DNA of 64,000 nucleotides from Bradyrhizobium erythrophlei (GTDB lineage Bacteria > Pseudomonadota > Alphaproteobacteria > Rhizobiales > Xanthobacteraceae): positions 7,468,001 to 7,532,000 of the forward strand of contig NZ_LT670817.1 of assembly GCF_900129425.1 (NCBI RefSeq), given 5' to 3'. The translations under genes and the position numbers were made by a program. Under the pieces are notes generated by a model. It worked only from the letters and a program-made list of their open reading frames with translations, searched no databases and was not told the DNA's origin. This document shows positions 7,805 to 17,675 of this stretch, piece by piece; the first letter of the stretch is position 1, and each line of letters begins with the position of its first letter.

Positions 7805-9492
7805 GAACGACCTCCTGTTGCGAGTTGCTGTTGTTTGGGGGGCGCGGGTTGTTGCAAAGGCTGCTGGCTGCGCAATTCGTGGCGCGACAGCTTGCCGACG
7901 GGCGTGCGCGGCAGTTCATCGACGAAATCGAGCGCCGCGGGAATTTCGTGCTTGCCGAGCTTGCCCGCGAGGAACGTCTTCAGATCGTCCAGCGTGAACG
8001 GGTTGGCGCCGGCTCGCAGTTTGACAAAGGCCTTCGCCGCCTCGCCGCGGTAATCGTCGGATATTCCGATCACGATCACCTCCTGCACCGCGGGATGCTC
8101 GTAGATCGCCTGCTCGATCATCTGCGGATAGACGTTGAAGCCGCCGGAGATGATCATGTCCTTCTTGCGATCGACCAGATAGAAATAGCCGTCGGCGTCC
8201 ATGTAGCCGATATCGCCGGTCAGGAAGCGGTCGCCGACGAAGGCCTCGGCGGTTTCCTGCGGCCTGTTCCAGTAGCCTTTGGTGACGTTCGGCCCGCGAA
8301 TGCGGATTTCGCCGACCTCGCCCGGGGGCAGGATTTTGCTGGAATCGGCCAGCGCGACCACATCCATTTCGATGCCGGGCAGCATCAGCCCGATCGAACC
8401 CGGCTTTTCCGGTCCCACCTGGGGATGGCCGGTGCCGGGCGAGCAGGTCTCGGTCATGCCCCAGCCGCTCTTCAGCTTCATGTTGGTCTTGCGCTCGAAA
8501 ATGCGGGCGACCTCGACCGGCAGCGGCGCGCCGCCCGATCCGCAACTGACCAGCGACGACAGATCGCGGCTTTCGAGATCCGGCAAACTCGCAATCGCGA
8601 TCCACATCGTGGGCACGCCGGGGAATACCGTCGCCCGCTTGACCTCGATGTCGCGCATCGCGGCGGTGACGTCGAAGCGCTGATGCAGCGAGATCAGATC
8701 GCCGCGCTCGAGACTGCGCAACAGGATCACCGTCAGCGCGTAGATATGAAACAGCGGCAGCACGCAGATCACGCGCTCGACGGCGTTGCGTTCGGCCTGC
8801 GCTTTCTTGCCCCAGACGTCATAGATCGACACTGCCGACGTCAGGTTGCCATGGCTGAGCATGGCGCCCTTGGGCAGTCCGGTGGTGCCGCCGGTATATT
8901 GCAACAGCGCCACGTCATCGGCCGAAATCGGCGGCCACTGCTCAGGCTTCGTTGCGCCCTCGACGAAGGTCCTGAAGGTGACGATTGCAGGATTGTCGGG
9001 GATCGGCGTATGCGGATTTCCGACCGCGCCCCAATCGTCGTCCTCGCAGACGATCAGCCGGTCGAGCAGGCCCTTGTCGAGGAATTTCAGCGCCATCGGC
9101 AACAGCGCCGCGAGATCGCTGGTGACGAGGACACGCGCGCCGCTGTCGCTCAGTTTATGCGACAGCGCGCGCTCGCCGTCGAGCGGGGAAAGATGCACGA
9201 CGCGGGCGCCGGCTTTTAGGGCGCCGAAGAAATTTACCGGATGATCCGGCGAATTGCCGAGAAACAGCGCCACCGAGGTGTTCTGGCCGTAGCCGGCGCG
9301 CAGGAACGCCGACGCCGCAACCTCGACCTTGCCTTCCAGCTCGGCATAGCTGATCGGGCGGTCGCGGAATTCGATCGCCGGCCGCGCGGCAAAGTCCGTG
9401 GCTGCCTTCGACAGCAGATCAGGCAGCGTCCCGCGCGCGATCGGATCGTCCCAGTGGATGCCTTCGGGATAGAATTGTTCGCCGGGGTGCAT
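7801..9492 (-). CDS. pimA: Acyl/dicarboxyl-CoA ligase, PimA-like
   Basis: AMP-forming acid-CoA ligase of 563 residues. Adenylate-forming motifs are in order: P-loop-like YTGGTTGLPKGAMLSH (about 208-223), the GWGMTETC block, YWNRPQET followed by FLTGDIGY, hinge DRKKDMIISGGFNVYP, and the C-terminal catalytic lysine in PRTPVGKL. The C-terminal tail is Gln/Pro-rich and reads into the ATGA overlap with the thiolase gene. The pimA homologue activates odd- and even-chain dicarboxylates and fatty acids. That assignment here rests on synteny and family resemblance. It is separated from pimF by a family B repeat. Confidence 0.88.
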   Translation of the reverse strand: MHPGEQFYPEGIHWDDPIARGTLPDLLSKAATDFAARPAIEFRDRPISYAELEGKVEVAASAFLRAGYGQNTSVALFLGNSPDHPVNFFGALKAGARVVHLSPLDGERALSHKLSDSGARVLVTSDLAALLPMALKFLDKGLLDRLIVCEDDDWGAVGNPHTPIPDNPAIVTFRTFVEGATKPEQWPPISADDVALLQYTGGTTGLPKGAMLSHGNLTSAVSIYDVWGKKAQAERNAVERVICVLPLFHIYALTVILLRSLERGDLISLHQRFDVTAAMRDIEVKRATVFPGVPTMWIAIASLPDLESRDLSSLVSCGSGGAPLPVEVARIFERKTNMKLKSGWGMTETCSPGTGHPQVGPEKPGSIGLMLPGIEMDVVALADSSKILPPGEVGEIRIRGPNVTKGYWNRPQETAEAFVGDRFLTGDIGYMDADGYFYLVDRKKDMIISGGFNVYPQMIEQAIYEHPAVQEVIVIGISDDYRGEAAKAFVKLRAGANPFTLDDLKTFLAGKLGKHEIPAALDFVDELPRTPVGKLSRHELRSQQPLQQPAPPKQQQLATGGRS

Positions 9493-9517
9493 GCTCTAGC
9501 GTCTCAGGGTTCGGTGC

Positions 9518-9635
9518 GCCCCCTCTCCCATGGGGAGAGGGCGGGGGTGAGGGGGTACGGTCTATCGAGATGCCTTAACCCCTCACCCGGATTTCTCGCC
9601 AAGCGAGAAATCCGACCTCTCCCGATGGGAGAGGT
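9518..9635. repeat. Intergenic inverted repeat, family B (copy 1)
   Basis: CCCTCTCCCATGGGGAGAGGG at the left mirrors CCTCTCCCGATGGGAGAGG at the right; an inner GGTGAGGGG / CCCCTCACC pair and a small TTTCTCGCCAAGCGAGAAA hairpin lie between. Second copy at 26627-26736. Confidence 0.8.
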
Positions 9636-9667
9636 AAGATCGAGCGCGGGGACCGGCATCGTTTTCA

Positions 9668-11764
9668 TCACGCCGCTTTCGCCGTCTGCGCCAGCGACGC
9701 GAAGGTCTTGCCTTCGGCGGCGAGGCGCTTGAGCAGCGGCGCCGGTTCGAGCGAGGGATCGTTGGTTTCCCTGGCGTAGAATGACAGCCGGTCGGCGATG
9801 TGCTTCAGCCCGACCTGATCGGCGTAGAACATCGGGCCGCCGCGATAGATCGGCCAGCCATAGCCATAGAGCCAGATCACATCGATATCGCTCGGCCGCG
9901 CCGCGATATGTTCCTCGAGGATCCGGGCGCCCTCGTTGATCATCGGGTACATCATGCGCTCGAGAATTTCGTCGTCGCTGACGACGCGGCGCTTGCGCCC
10001 GAGACGCTGCAGGGTCTCGTCGATCAGTTTTTCCACTTCCGGATCGGGCAACGGCGCGCGCGAGCCAGCCTCGTATTTGTAATAGCCCTTGCCGGTCTTC
10101 TGGCCGAAGCGGCCGGCTTCGCACAGTGCATCGGCGATTTCCGACTTGATGCCGCGATCCTTGCGCGAGCGCCAGCCGATATCGAGGCCCGCGAGATCGC
10201 CCATCGCGAACGGACCCATCGGCATGCCGAATTTTGTCACGACAGCGTCGACCTGCTGCGGCAGCGCGCCCTCGAACAGCAATTTCTCCGCCTGCTTGCC
10301 GCGCTGCGCCAGCATCCGGTTGCCGACGAAACCGTCGCAGACGCCGACCACCGCCGGCACCTTGGCGATGCGGCGCGCCACCGCGACCGCGGTGGTCAGC
10401 GCGTCCGGCGCGGTCTTTTCCGCGCGCACGATCTCGCACAGCTTCATCACATTGGCCGGCGAGAAAAAGTGCATGCCGAGCACGTCCTGCGGACGGTTCG
10501 TCACCTTGGCGATCTCGTCGATGTTGAGATAGGAGGTGTTGGAAGCCAGCACCGCGCCCGGCTTGGCGAATTTGTCGAGCGCCGTGAAAACTTCCTTCTT
10601 GATCGCCATGGTCTCGAACACGGCCTCGATAATCAGGTCGGCGTCTTTGACGTTCTCCAGTCCGACCACGCCGTTGATCAGGCCCATGCGCTTGGCGGGT
10701 GCGTCGGCGGGGATGCCGCCGCGCGCCGCGGTCGCCTCGTAATTCTTCTGCATCACGCCCATGCCGCGCTTGAGCTGCTCCTCGCCGGTTTCGATCAGCG
10801 TCACCGGGATACCGGCATTGGCGAACGACATCGCGATGCCGCCGCCCATGGTACCGGCGCCGATGATGGCGACGCGCTCGACCTTGCGCGGCTTGGTGCC
10901 GTCGGGAACGCCGGCGACCTTGGCCGCCTCGCGCTCGGCGAAGAAGGCGTAGCGCTGCGCCTTCGACTGGTCACTGGCTACCAGCTTGAGGAAGCCCTCG
11001 CGTTCTTTCTTCAATCCCTCGTCGAACGGCAGGTCGATCGCGGCGCCGACCGCATCGGCCGCGGCAAACGGCGCCTCCAGCCCACGCGCCTTCTTGGTCA
11101 ATGCCGCGACCGCGCTGGTGAAGATCGAGCGGTCGGCCCTGGCGGCGACAAGCTTGCTGTCGTCGTCGCGCAGCTTGCGCAGCGGACGCCTCTCCGCCAG
11201 CACCTTGCGGGCAAACGCCTCGCCGTCGGTCGCGGGATCCTCGACGATTTCCTCGATCAGGCCGTTCTTGAGCGCTTCCGGCGCGCCGATCGGATCGCCG
11301 CCGACAATCATCTTGACCGCGAGCTCGGGACCGACCGCGCGCGGCAGGCGCTGGGTACCGCCGGCGCCCGGCAGCAGGCCGAGCTTCACCTCGGGCAGGC
11401 CGAGTTTCGAGTCTTTCGTTGCAACGCGAAAGTGGCAGGCGAGCGCGACCTCGAGGCCGCCGCCGAGCGCGGTTCCATGAATCGCGGCAACGATCGGCTT
11501 CGGCGAGTTCTCCATCGCGGTCAGCACCTCATGGAGGCCCGGCGGCTTCGGCGGCTTGCCGAATTCGGTGATGTCGGCGCCGGCAATAAAGGTGCGGCCG
11601 GCGCAGGTCAGCACGATCGCCTTCACTTCGGGATCGGCGATCGCGCTGTTCATGCAATCGAGAATACCGCCGCGGACCGCGGCGCTCAGCGCATTCACCG
11701 GAGGGCTGTTGACGGTGACGATGGCGACCACGTCGCGGCGCTCGAGTTTGACCACTTCGTTCAC
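9668..11764 (-). CDS. pimF: Bifunctional enoyl-CoA hydratase / 3-hydroxyacyl-CoA dehydrogenase, PimF-like
   Basis: Hydrates 2-enoyl-CoA and oxidises the product to 3-ketoacyl-CoA. I place the start at GTG 11762-11764, because GGGAG lies six bases upstream and the protein then begins VNEVVKLERRDVVAIVT (698 aa); an upstream ATG at 11833 would add 23 atypical residues. The N-terminal crotonase domain keeps both catalytic glutamates (GGGLE and GLPEVKLG). The C-terminal half has the NAD-binding GAGTMGGGIAMSFANAG, the catalytic His in MHFFSPANVMKL and CDGFVGNRML. It is the first gene of the leftward pim-like operon and diverges from an IclR gene across 124 bp. Confidence 0.92.
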   Translation of the reverse strand: MNEVVKLERRDVVAIVTVNSPPVNALSAAVRGGILDCMNSAIADPEVKAIVLTCAGRTFIAGADITEFGKPPKPPGLHEVLTAMENSPKPIVAAIHGTALGGGLEVALACHFRVATKDSKLGLPEVKLGLLPGAGGTQRLPRAVGPELAVKMIVGGDPIGAPEALKNGLIEEIVEDPATDGEAFARKVLAERRPLRKLRDDDSKLVAARADRSIFTSAVAALTKKARGLEAPFAAADAVGAAIDLPFDEGLKKEREGFLKLVASDQSKAQRYAFFAEREAAKVAGVPDGTKPRKVERVAIIGAGTMGGGIAMSFANAGIPVTLIETGEEQLKRGMGVMQKNYEATAARGGIPADAPAKRMGLINGVVGLENVKDADLIIEAVFETMAIKKEVFTALDKFAKPGAVLASNTSYLNIDEIAKVTNRPQDVLGMHFFSPANVMKLCEIVRAEKTAPDALTTAVAVARRIAKVPAVVGVCDGFVGNRMLAQRGKQAEKLLFEGALPQQVDAVVTKFGMPMGPFAMGDLAGLDIGWRSRKDRGIKSEIADALCEAGRFGQKTGKGYYKYEAGSRAPLPDPEVEKLIDETLQRLGRKRRVVSDDEILERMMYPMINEGARILEEHIAARPSDIDVIWLYGYGWPIYRGGPMFYADQVGLKHIADRLSFYARETNDPSLEPAPLLKRLAAEGKTFASLAQTAKAA

Positions 11765-11808
11765 GCTGATCTCCCTGGATATCTCGTTCTCTGCTGATTT
11801 CGCACTGC

Positions 11809-11821
11809 GGAATTTAATTCC
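11809..11821. promoter_or_regulatory. IclR-type operator palindrome in the divergent promoter region
   Basis: GGAATTTAATTCC is a perfect 6-1-6 inverted repeat in the 124-bp gap between pimF (leftward) and iclR-like (rightward). It closely resembles the E. coli IclR box (TGGAAATNATTTCCA, quoted from memory). It lies 45 bp from the pimF GTG and 67 bp from the regulator's ATG, well placed to control both. Confidence 0.6.
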
Positions 11822-11888
11822 ACATCTTGACACGGAGGGTTATTTTGAAGCACGTCGGTTGTCAACGAGGTCCGCACAGCAGCAGGCA

Positions 11889-12755
11889 ATGAAGCGTCCA
11901 GCCAAGAAAGTGGCGACCGATCGCAGCTTCGTCGTCGCGCTTGCCCGCGGCCTTGATGTGTTGCGCGCATTCCGTCCCAACGACGGGCTTCTTGGCAATC
12001 AAGAGATCGCGGCCCGTACCAACTTGCCAAAGCCAACCGTCTCACGGCTGACCTATACTTTGACCAAGCTGGGCTACCTTACACCCGTTCCGCGGTTCGA
12101 GAAATATCAGCTGGCACCCTCAGCCATGGCGCTTGGGTATGCCGCCCTTGCGAACCTCGGCGTCCGGCATTTGTCCGAGGCCTATCGCGAGGAAGTCATG
12201 CGCGAAACCGGCGGCGCGGTCGCGGTCGGCGGCCGCGATCGTCTCAGCATGATTTACTTCGGTCAAAGCCGCAGCGGCCTTGCCCTCGGCGTTCAACTGG
12301 ACGTCGGCTCGCGAATCCCGATCGCGACCACCGCGATGGGGCGCGCCTATCTCTGGGCACTGGCTGACGACGAGCGTGCCTCATTGTTGCGTGAACTGCG
12401 CGAACATTACGGCAGCCGCTGGCCGCGGATGCGCGACGGCATCGAACGCGCGGGCGAAACGGTAGAGAGACTTGGCTTCACAATCTCGGCGGGCGAGTGG
12501 CAGGACGATGTGCATGCGGTCGGCGTAGCACTAAAGCTTAATGACGGAACCGGCCCTTATGCGTTTAATTGTGGTGCGCCGGCATTCCGTTTCACGGAAG
12601 ATCGGCTGCGCAGCGATATTGGACCTCGTCTCGTGGCGATGGTAAGGAACATCGAGACGGCGCTCGGCGGAGCCGCGCCGCAATCAAAAAAACAAGAAAA
12701 TAAAAAATTGAAAGCAGGAGGGAAAGTTGCACGTGTGGTCGAGGGGATCGGATAG
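11889..12755 (+). CDS. IclR-family transcriptional regulator
   Basis: The 288-residue protein starts MKRPAKKVATDRSFVVALARGL at ATG 11889; the frame is open further upstream but that part would overlap the divergent promoter. Domains: N-terminal winged helix-turn-helix (about 15-75; IAARTNLPKPTVSRLTYTL recognition region) and C-terminal IclR effector domain (about 85-265; RIPIATTAMGRAYLWAL and SAGEWQDDVHAVGVAL are family-typical). The last 30 residues are a Lys-rich tail. It diverges from pimF and also lies directly upstream of the liv operon, so it may control both the beta-oxidation operon and the adjacent transporter. The effector is unknown; for this family it is usually a small organic acid. 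Confidence 0.9.
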   Translation: MKRPAKKVATDRSFVVALARGLDVLRAFRPNDGLLGNQEIAARTNLPKPTVSRLTYTLTKLGYLTPVPRFEKYQLAPSAMALGYAALANLGVRHLSEAYREEVMRETGGAVAVGGRDRLSMIYFGQSRSGLALGVQLDVGSRIPIATTAMGRAYLWALADDERASLLRELREHYGSRWPRMRDGIERAGETVERLGFTISAGEWQDDVHAVGVALKLNDGTGPYAFNCGAPAFRFTEDRLRSDIGPRLVAMVRNIETALGGAAPQSKKQENKKLKAGGKVARVVEGIG

Positions 12756-12795
12756 CCTTCATCGTTGCGACCGGCGGATACGTTCGCATGGTCAC

Positions 12796-12817
12796 CGCCC
12801 AACGAGTCAGTTGGGCG
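12796..12817 (+). promoter_or_regulatory. Perfect hairpin immediately upstream of livG start
   Basis: CGCCCAAC (12796-12803) and GTTGGGCG (12810-12817) form an 8-bp stem with a 6-base loop, seven bases before the livG ATG at 12825. No U-tract follows, so it is not a terminator. It could occlude the weak ribosome-binding region or be a protein-binding site. Confidence 0.4.
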
Positions 12818-12824
12818 CAGCCAA

Positions 12825-13618
<794 letters not shown>

Positions 13619-13622
<4 letters not shown>

Positions 13623-14332
13623 CCGCGATGCTCAACGTCAGGGATTTGCGCGCCTATTACGGCCAGGTCCAGGCGCTTCACGGTCTCGAGTTCGGTCTCA
13701 ACGAAGGCAGCCTGACCACGCTGCTCGGCGCCAACGGCGCCGGCAAGACCACGACCTTGCGGGCGATCTGCAACATGGTGCGCACCACCGGCTCGATCGA
13801 GTTCGAAGGCGCCCTCCTGACCGGCCGCTCGACCGAAAACATCGTTCGCCTCGGCATCGCCCACGTGCCGCAAGGCCGCGGCACGTTCACGACCATGACC
13901 GTGGAAGAAAACCTGCAGCTCGGCGCCATCACGCGCAAGGACAAGGCCGGCGTGGTTTCCGACATCGAGCGCATGTACGATCACTTTCCAGTCCTGAAGC
14001 AGCGATATACGCAGCAGGCGGGTACGCTTTCGGGCGGCGAACAGCAGATGCTCGCGGTCGCCCGCGCGCTGATGCTGCGTCCGAGACTGATGCTGCTGGA
14101 CGAACCTTCGTTCGGCCTGGCGCCGCTGATCGTGCGCGACCTGTTCAAGATTCTCGGCAAGATCAATCGCGAGGACAAGGTCACCATTCTGGTGGTGGAG
14201 CAGAATGCGCAGCTGGCGCTGGAACTCGCCGACAAGGCCTATGTGATCGAAACCGGGCGCATCGTCATGTCCGGAAATGCCACCGAGATCGCTAATAACG
14301 AAGACGTCCGTAAATCCTACCTGGGTTATTGA
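13619..14332 (+). CDS. livF: Liv-type ABC transporter ATPase (LivF family)
   Basis: Second ATPase of the importer, 237 residues, starting at ATG 13619 inside the livG stop codon (ATGA). Walker A GANGAGKTT, the LivF-typical PQGRGTFTTMTVEENL, the signature LSGGEQQMLAVARAL and Walker B LMLLDEPSFGLAP are complete, followed by VEQNAQLALELAD. The stop TGA (14330-14332) runs directly into GAGGAG, the ribosome-binding site of livH. Confidence 0.94.
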
Positions 14333-14343
14333 GGAGCGCGGCC

Positions 14344-15222
14344 ATGGAGCTTTTGACCAATCAAATCCTGGCCGGTATCGCCACCGGCGCGATCTATGCC
14401 TGCATGGCGCTTGCCGTGGTCATGATCTACCAGGCGATCGATCATCTCAATTTCGCCCAGGGCGAGATGGCGATGTTCTCGACCTTCGTCGCCTGGCAGC
14501 TGATGCAGTGGGGTGTGCCTTACTGGGGCGCGTTCCTGCTCACCCTGGTATTTTCGTTCGCCGGCGGCATTGCGATCGAGCGACTGCTGTTCAAGCCGCT
14601 GGCGAAGGCGCCGATTCTGACCAACGTCGCCGGCTTCATCGCGCTGTACGCGATCATCAACAGCGTCGCCGGCCTGATCTGGGACTTCACGATCAAGCAA
14701 TTTCCGACGCCGTTCGGATCGTCGCCGTTTCTCGGAAGCCAGCTGATCTCCACCCATCAGGCCGGCATGATCGGCGTCACGTTGGTATTGCTGCTGCTGC
14801 TTTTCTTCTTCTTCCGGTTCACGCGCATGGGCCTCGCGATGCGCGCCGCCGCGTCGTTGCCGGAATCGGCCCGGCTGGTCGGTATCAACACCAGCTGGAT
14901 GATCGCGCTCGGCTGGGGCATGGCGGCCGCGATCGGCTCCATTGCCGGCATGATGATCGCGCCGGTGGTATTCCTGGAGCCGAACATGATGCTGGGCGTG
15001 CTGATCTACGGATTCGCCGCCGCGGTGCTCGGCGGCCTGACCAGTCCGTTCGGGGCGGTCATCGGCGGCTTCCTGGTCGGCATCTTCGAAAATCTGGCCG
15101 GCACCTATATCCCCGGCGTCGGCAATGAACTGAAACTGCCGATCGCGCTGGCGCTGATCATCACCGTCCTGGTCGTCAAACCCGCCGGCCTGTTTGGCCG
15201 GCCCATCGTGAAGCGAGTTTGA
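14344..15222 (+). CDS. livH: Liv-type ABC transporter permease (LivH family)
   Basis: Inner-membrane permease of 292 residues with about eight hydrophobic segments. The start at ATG 14344 is chosen because GAGGAG lies eight bases upstream. Family features: GIATGAIYACMALAVVMIYQ at the N-terminus, HLNFAQGEMAMFSTF, RAAASLPESARLVGI (ATPase coupling region) and the C-terminal GGLTSPFGAVIGGFLVGI. Its end is close to the LivM start (ATG 15225), with only two bases between stop and ATG. Confidence 0.93.
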   Translation: MELLTNQILAGIATGAIYACMALAVVMIYQAIDHLNFAQGEMAMFSTFVAWQLMQWGVPYWGAFLLTLVFSFAGGIAIERLLFKPLAKAPILTNVAGFIALYAIINSVAGLIWDFTIKQFPTPFGSSPFLGSQLISTHQAGMIGVTLVLLLLLFFFFRFTRMGLAMRAAASLPESARLVGINTSWMIALGWGMAAAIGSIAGMMIAPVVFLEPNMMLGVLIYGFAAAVLGGLTSPFGAVIGGFLVGIFENLAGTYIPGVGNELKLPIALALIITVLVVKPAGLFGRPIVKRV

Positions 15223-15224
15223 TC

Positions 15225-16259
15225 ATGAGCGCCATTCAGGAAGCCGTCACCGATGCACCCGCCGTTGAGGCCGTTCCGAAGCGGGCCATGACACTCAGCT
15301 ACGGCACCTCATTGATCATGCTGGCGGTGCTGATCGCAGCACCCCTGTTCGTGAAGAATTTCATCATCTTCCAGCTGACGATGCTGCTGATCTATGCGCT
15401 GGCCGTACTGGCACTTAACATCCTGACCGGCGGCAGCGGCCAGTTTTCGCTGGGCCAGAGCGCGTTTTACGCCGTCGGCGCCTACACCTCGGCGATCCTG
15501 ATGGAACATGCCGGCGTCAACTACGCGCTGACGCTGCCCGTCGCCGGCGTCGTCTGCTTTGGCTTCGGATTCCTGTTCGGCCAGCCGGCGCTGCGCTTGA
15601 GCGGCGTCTATCTCGCGCTCGCGACCTTTGCGCTGGCGACCGCCATGCCGCAGTTGTTGAAGCTCGGCTATTTCGAGCACTGGACCGGCGGCGTGCAGGG
15701 CCTTGTGGTGACCAAGCCCGATGCGCCGTTCGGCCTGCCGATGTCGCAGGACATGTGGCTTTACTATTTCACGCTCGCGGTCTCGATCGCGATCTACATC
15801 TCCTCAGTCAATCTCCTGAGGTCACGTTCGGGACGCGCCTTCATGGCGATCCGCGACAACGAGATCGCGGCGTCCGCCATGGGCATCGACGTCGCGCTGT
15901 ACAAGACGCTGGCATTCGGCGTCAGCGCCGGCATCACCGGCGTCGCCGGCGCGCTCGGCGCCATCGCCGTGCAATTCGTGGCGCCCGACAGCTACACCAT
16001 CACGCTGGCGATCTCGCTGTTTCTCGGCATGGTGGTCGGCGGCGTGGGGTGGTTGCCCGGATCGATCGTGGGTTCGGCCTTCATCATCTTCGTGCCGAAC
16101 ATCGCGGAGGGAATTTCAAAGGGCCTCTCCGGCGCCGTGTTCGGCGTACTTCTGTTCCTCGTGATCTTCCTGGTGCCGCACGGCGCGAGGCAAGTGGCCA
16201 TGGTTGCCCAGCAACTGATCGGCAAACTCAAGAAAAACCAACCGGCAAACCGCAACTAA
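15225..16259 (+). CDS. livM: Liv-type ABC transporter permease (LivM family)
   Basis: Second permease, 344 residues, many transmembrane helices after a hydrophilic N-terminal 30 residues. Typical LivM blocks: LNILTGGSGQFSLGQSAFYA, LRLSGVYLALATFALA, and RSGRAFMAIRDNEIAASAMGID (coupling helix). The C-terminus is basic and polar (KKNQPANRN). ATG 15225 is preferred to TTG 15219. Ten bases after its stop the first binding-protein gene starts, with its SD (GGAGAA) in the gap. Confidence 0.93.
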   Translation: MSAIQEAVTDAPAVEAVPKRAMTLSYGTSLIMLAVLIAAPLFVKNFIIFQLTMLLIYALAVLALNILTGGSGQFSLGQSAFYAVGAYTSAILMEHAGVNYALTLPVAGVVCFGFGFLFGQPALRLSGVYLALATFALATAMPQLLKLGYFEHWTGGVQGLVVTKPDAPFGLPMSQDMWLYYFTLAVSIAIYISSVNLLRSRSGRAFMAIRDNEIAASAMGIDVALYKTLAFGVSAGITGVAGALGAIAVQFVAPDSYTITLAISLFLGMVVGGVGWLPGSIVGSAFIIFVPNIAEGISKGLSGAVFGVLLFLVIFLVPHGARQVAMVAQQLIGKLKKNQPANRN

Positions 16260-16268
16260 GGAGAAAAT

Positions 16269-17501
16269 ATGCTTTCTGGAAAAAAACCAAGAATCGCCGC
16301 GCTCTCGACGGTGGTCATCGCCTTCGCGGCCATGAGCGGCAGCGCACTCGCCCAAAAGAAGTACGACACCGGCGCGACCGACACCGAAATCAAGATCGGC
16401 AACATCATGCCGTATAGCGGCCCGGCGTCGGCCTATGGCGTGATCGGCAAGATTGAAGACGCCTACTTCAAGATGATCAACGAGCAGGGCGGCATCAACG
16501 GACGCAAGATCAATTTCATCAGCTATGACGATGGCTACAGCCCGCCGAAGGCAGTCGAGCAGGCCCGCAAGCTGGTCGAGAGCGACGAGGTCCTTTTGGT
16601 GTTCAGCCCGCTCGGAACGCCGTCGAACTCGGCGATTCAGAAATATCTGAACTCCAAGAAGGTGCCGCAGCTCTTCGTCGCGACCGGCGCCACCAAATTC
16701 GGCGACTCCAAGGATTTCCCCTGGACCATGGGATGGCAGCCTCCGTACCAGAGCGAAGGCAAGATCTACGCGAAGTATCTCCTGAAGGAAAAGCCGGACG
16801 CCAAGATCGCGATCATGTATCAGAACGACGATTTCGGCAAAGACCTGCTGAAGGGTCTCAAGGACGGTCTCGGCGACAAGGCGTCGTCCATGATCGTGGC
16901 CGAGGAAAGCTACGAGGTGTCCGAACCGACCATCGACTCGCACATCGTCAAGCTTAAATCCTCCGGAGCGGACGTTTTCTTCAGCATGACCACGCCGAAA
17001 TTCTCCGCCCAGAGCATCAAGAAAGTCGCCGAGATCGGCTGGAAGCCGATGTACTTCCAGAGCAACGTCGGCGCGTCGGTCGGCGCGGTGCTGCAGCCCG
17101 CGGGCTTCGATAACGCCCAGGGCATTCTGTCGGCGGCCTATGCCAAGGACGGCGCCGATGCGCAGTGGGACAATGACGAGGGCATGAAGAAGTTCTACGC
17201 CTTCCTCGCCAAATACGCGCCGGACGCCAATAAGGCTGACGGATCGGTCGTGTTCGGCTACGGCCAGGCCCAGACCATGGTGCAGGTATTGAAGCAGGCC
17301 GGCGACAACCTGACCCGCGAGAACATCATGAAGCAGGCGGCAAGCCTCAAGAACTTTGCACCGGACACGTTGCTTCCCGGCGTGACCATCAACACCAGTG
17401 CAACCGACTTCTATCCGATCGAACAGCTTCAGATGATGCAGTTCAAAGGCCAGAAGTGGGACCTGTTCGGGCCCATCATCAGCGGCGAAGTCGGCGGCTA
17501 G
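16269..17501 (+). CDS. Periplasmic substrate-binding protein 1 of the Liv-type transporter
   Basis: Type-1 periplasmic binding protein (Peripla_BP_6/LivJ type), 410 residues. SD TAAGGAGAAAAT precedes ATG 16269. A cleavable signal peptide (basic start, hydrophobic core, ALSTVVIAFAAMSGSALAQ) ends near residue 29. The mature part starts with DTGATDTEIKIGNIMPYSGP, which delivers ligand to LivH/LivM. It is strongly similar, in blocks, to the next gene downstream (17808). The ligand is not readable. Because the transporter neighbours a pim-like operon, a dicarboxylate or other carboxylate is plausible, but amino acids remain possible. Confidence 0.92.
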   Translation: MLSGKKPRIAALSTVVIAFAAMSGSALAQKKYDTGATDTEIKIGNIMPYSGPASAYGVIGKIEDAYFKMINEQGGINGRKINFISYDDGYSPPKAVEQARKLVESDEVLLVFSPLGTPSNSAIQKYLNSKKVPQLFVATGATKFGDSKDFPWTMGWQPPYQSEGKIYAKYLLKEKPDAKIAIMYQNDDFGKDLLKGLKDGLGDKASSMIVAEESYEVSEPTIDSHIVKLKSSGADVFFSMTTPKFSAQSIKKVAEIGWKPMYFQSNVGASVGAVLQPAGFDNAQGILSAAYAKDGADAQWDNDEGMKKFYAFLAKYAPDANKADGSVVFGYGQAQTMVQVLKQAGDNLTRENIMKQAASLKNFAPDTLLPGVTINTSATDFYPIEQLQMMQFKGQKWDLFGPIISGEVGG

Positions 17502-17548
17502 GTTTCCGCCAGACCGGCCCGACAAGGACCCTGTCCGATTGAGATGAC

Positions 17549-17578
17549 GCCCCTGCGACTTCGTCGCAGGGGCTTTTC
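17549..17578 (+). terminator. Rho-independent terminator after binding protein 1
   Basis: GCCCCTGCGA (17549-17558) and TCGCAGGGGC (17564-17573) form a perfect 10-bp stem with a CTTCG loop, followed by TTTTCTT. It separates the livGFHM-binding protein 1 unit from binding protein 2. Confidence 0.9.
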
Positions 17579-17675
17579 TTGATGGATATCATTGACCGAT
17601 CCAAGCGCCGGGAAGCGCTGCCCTGATCCGTCGCCGAACCGCCAGCTCGTCGGTCCTGCTGACTACTAAAGAAGC

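Noticed and set aside
9800..11797. Long open frame (665 codons) on the plus strand opposite pimF
   Set aside because: It mirrors the pimF frame in high-GC sequence, is rich in Arg, Ala, Gly and His, and has no motif. Similar antisense frames opposite 3945-5087, 16269-19037 and 55502-57856 were rejected for the same reason.
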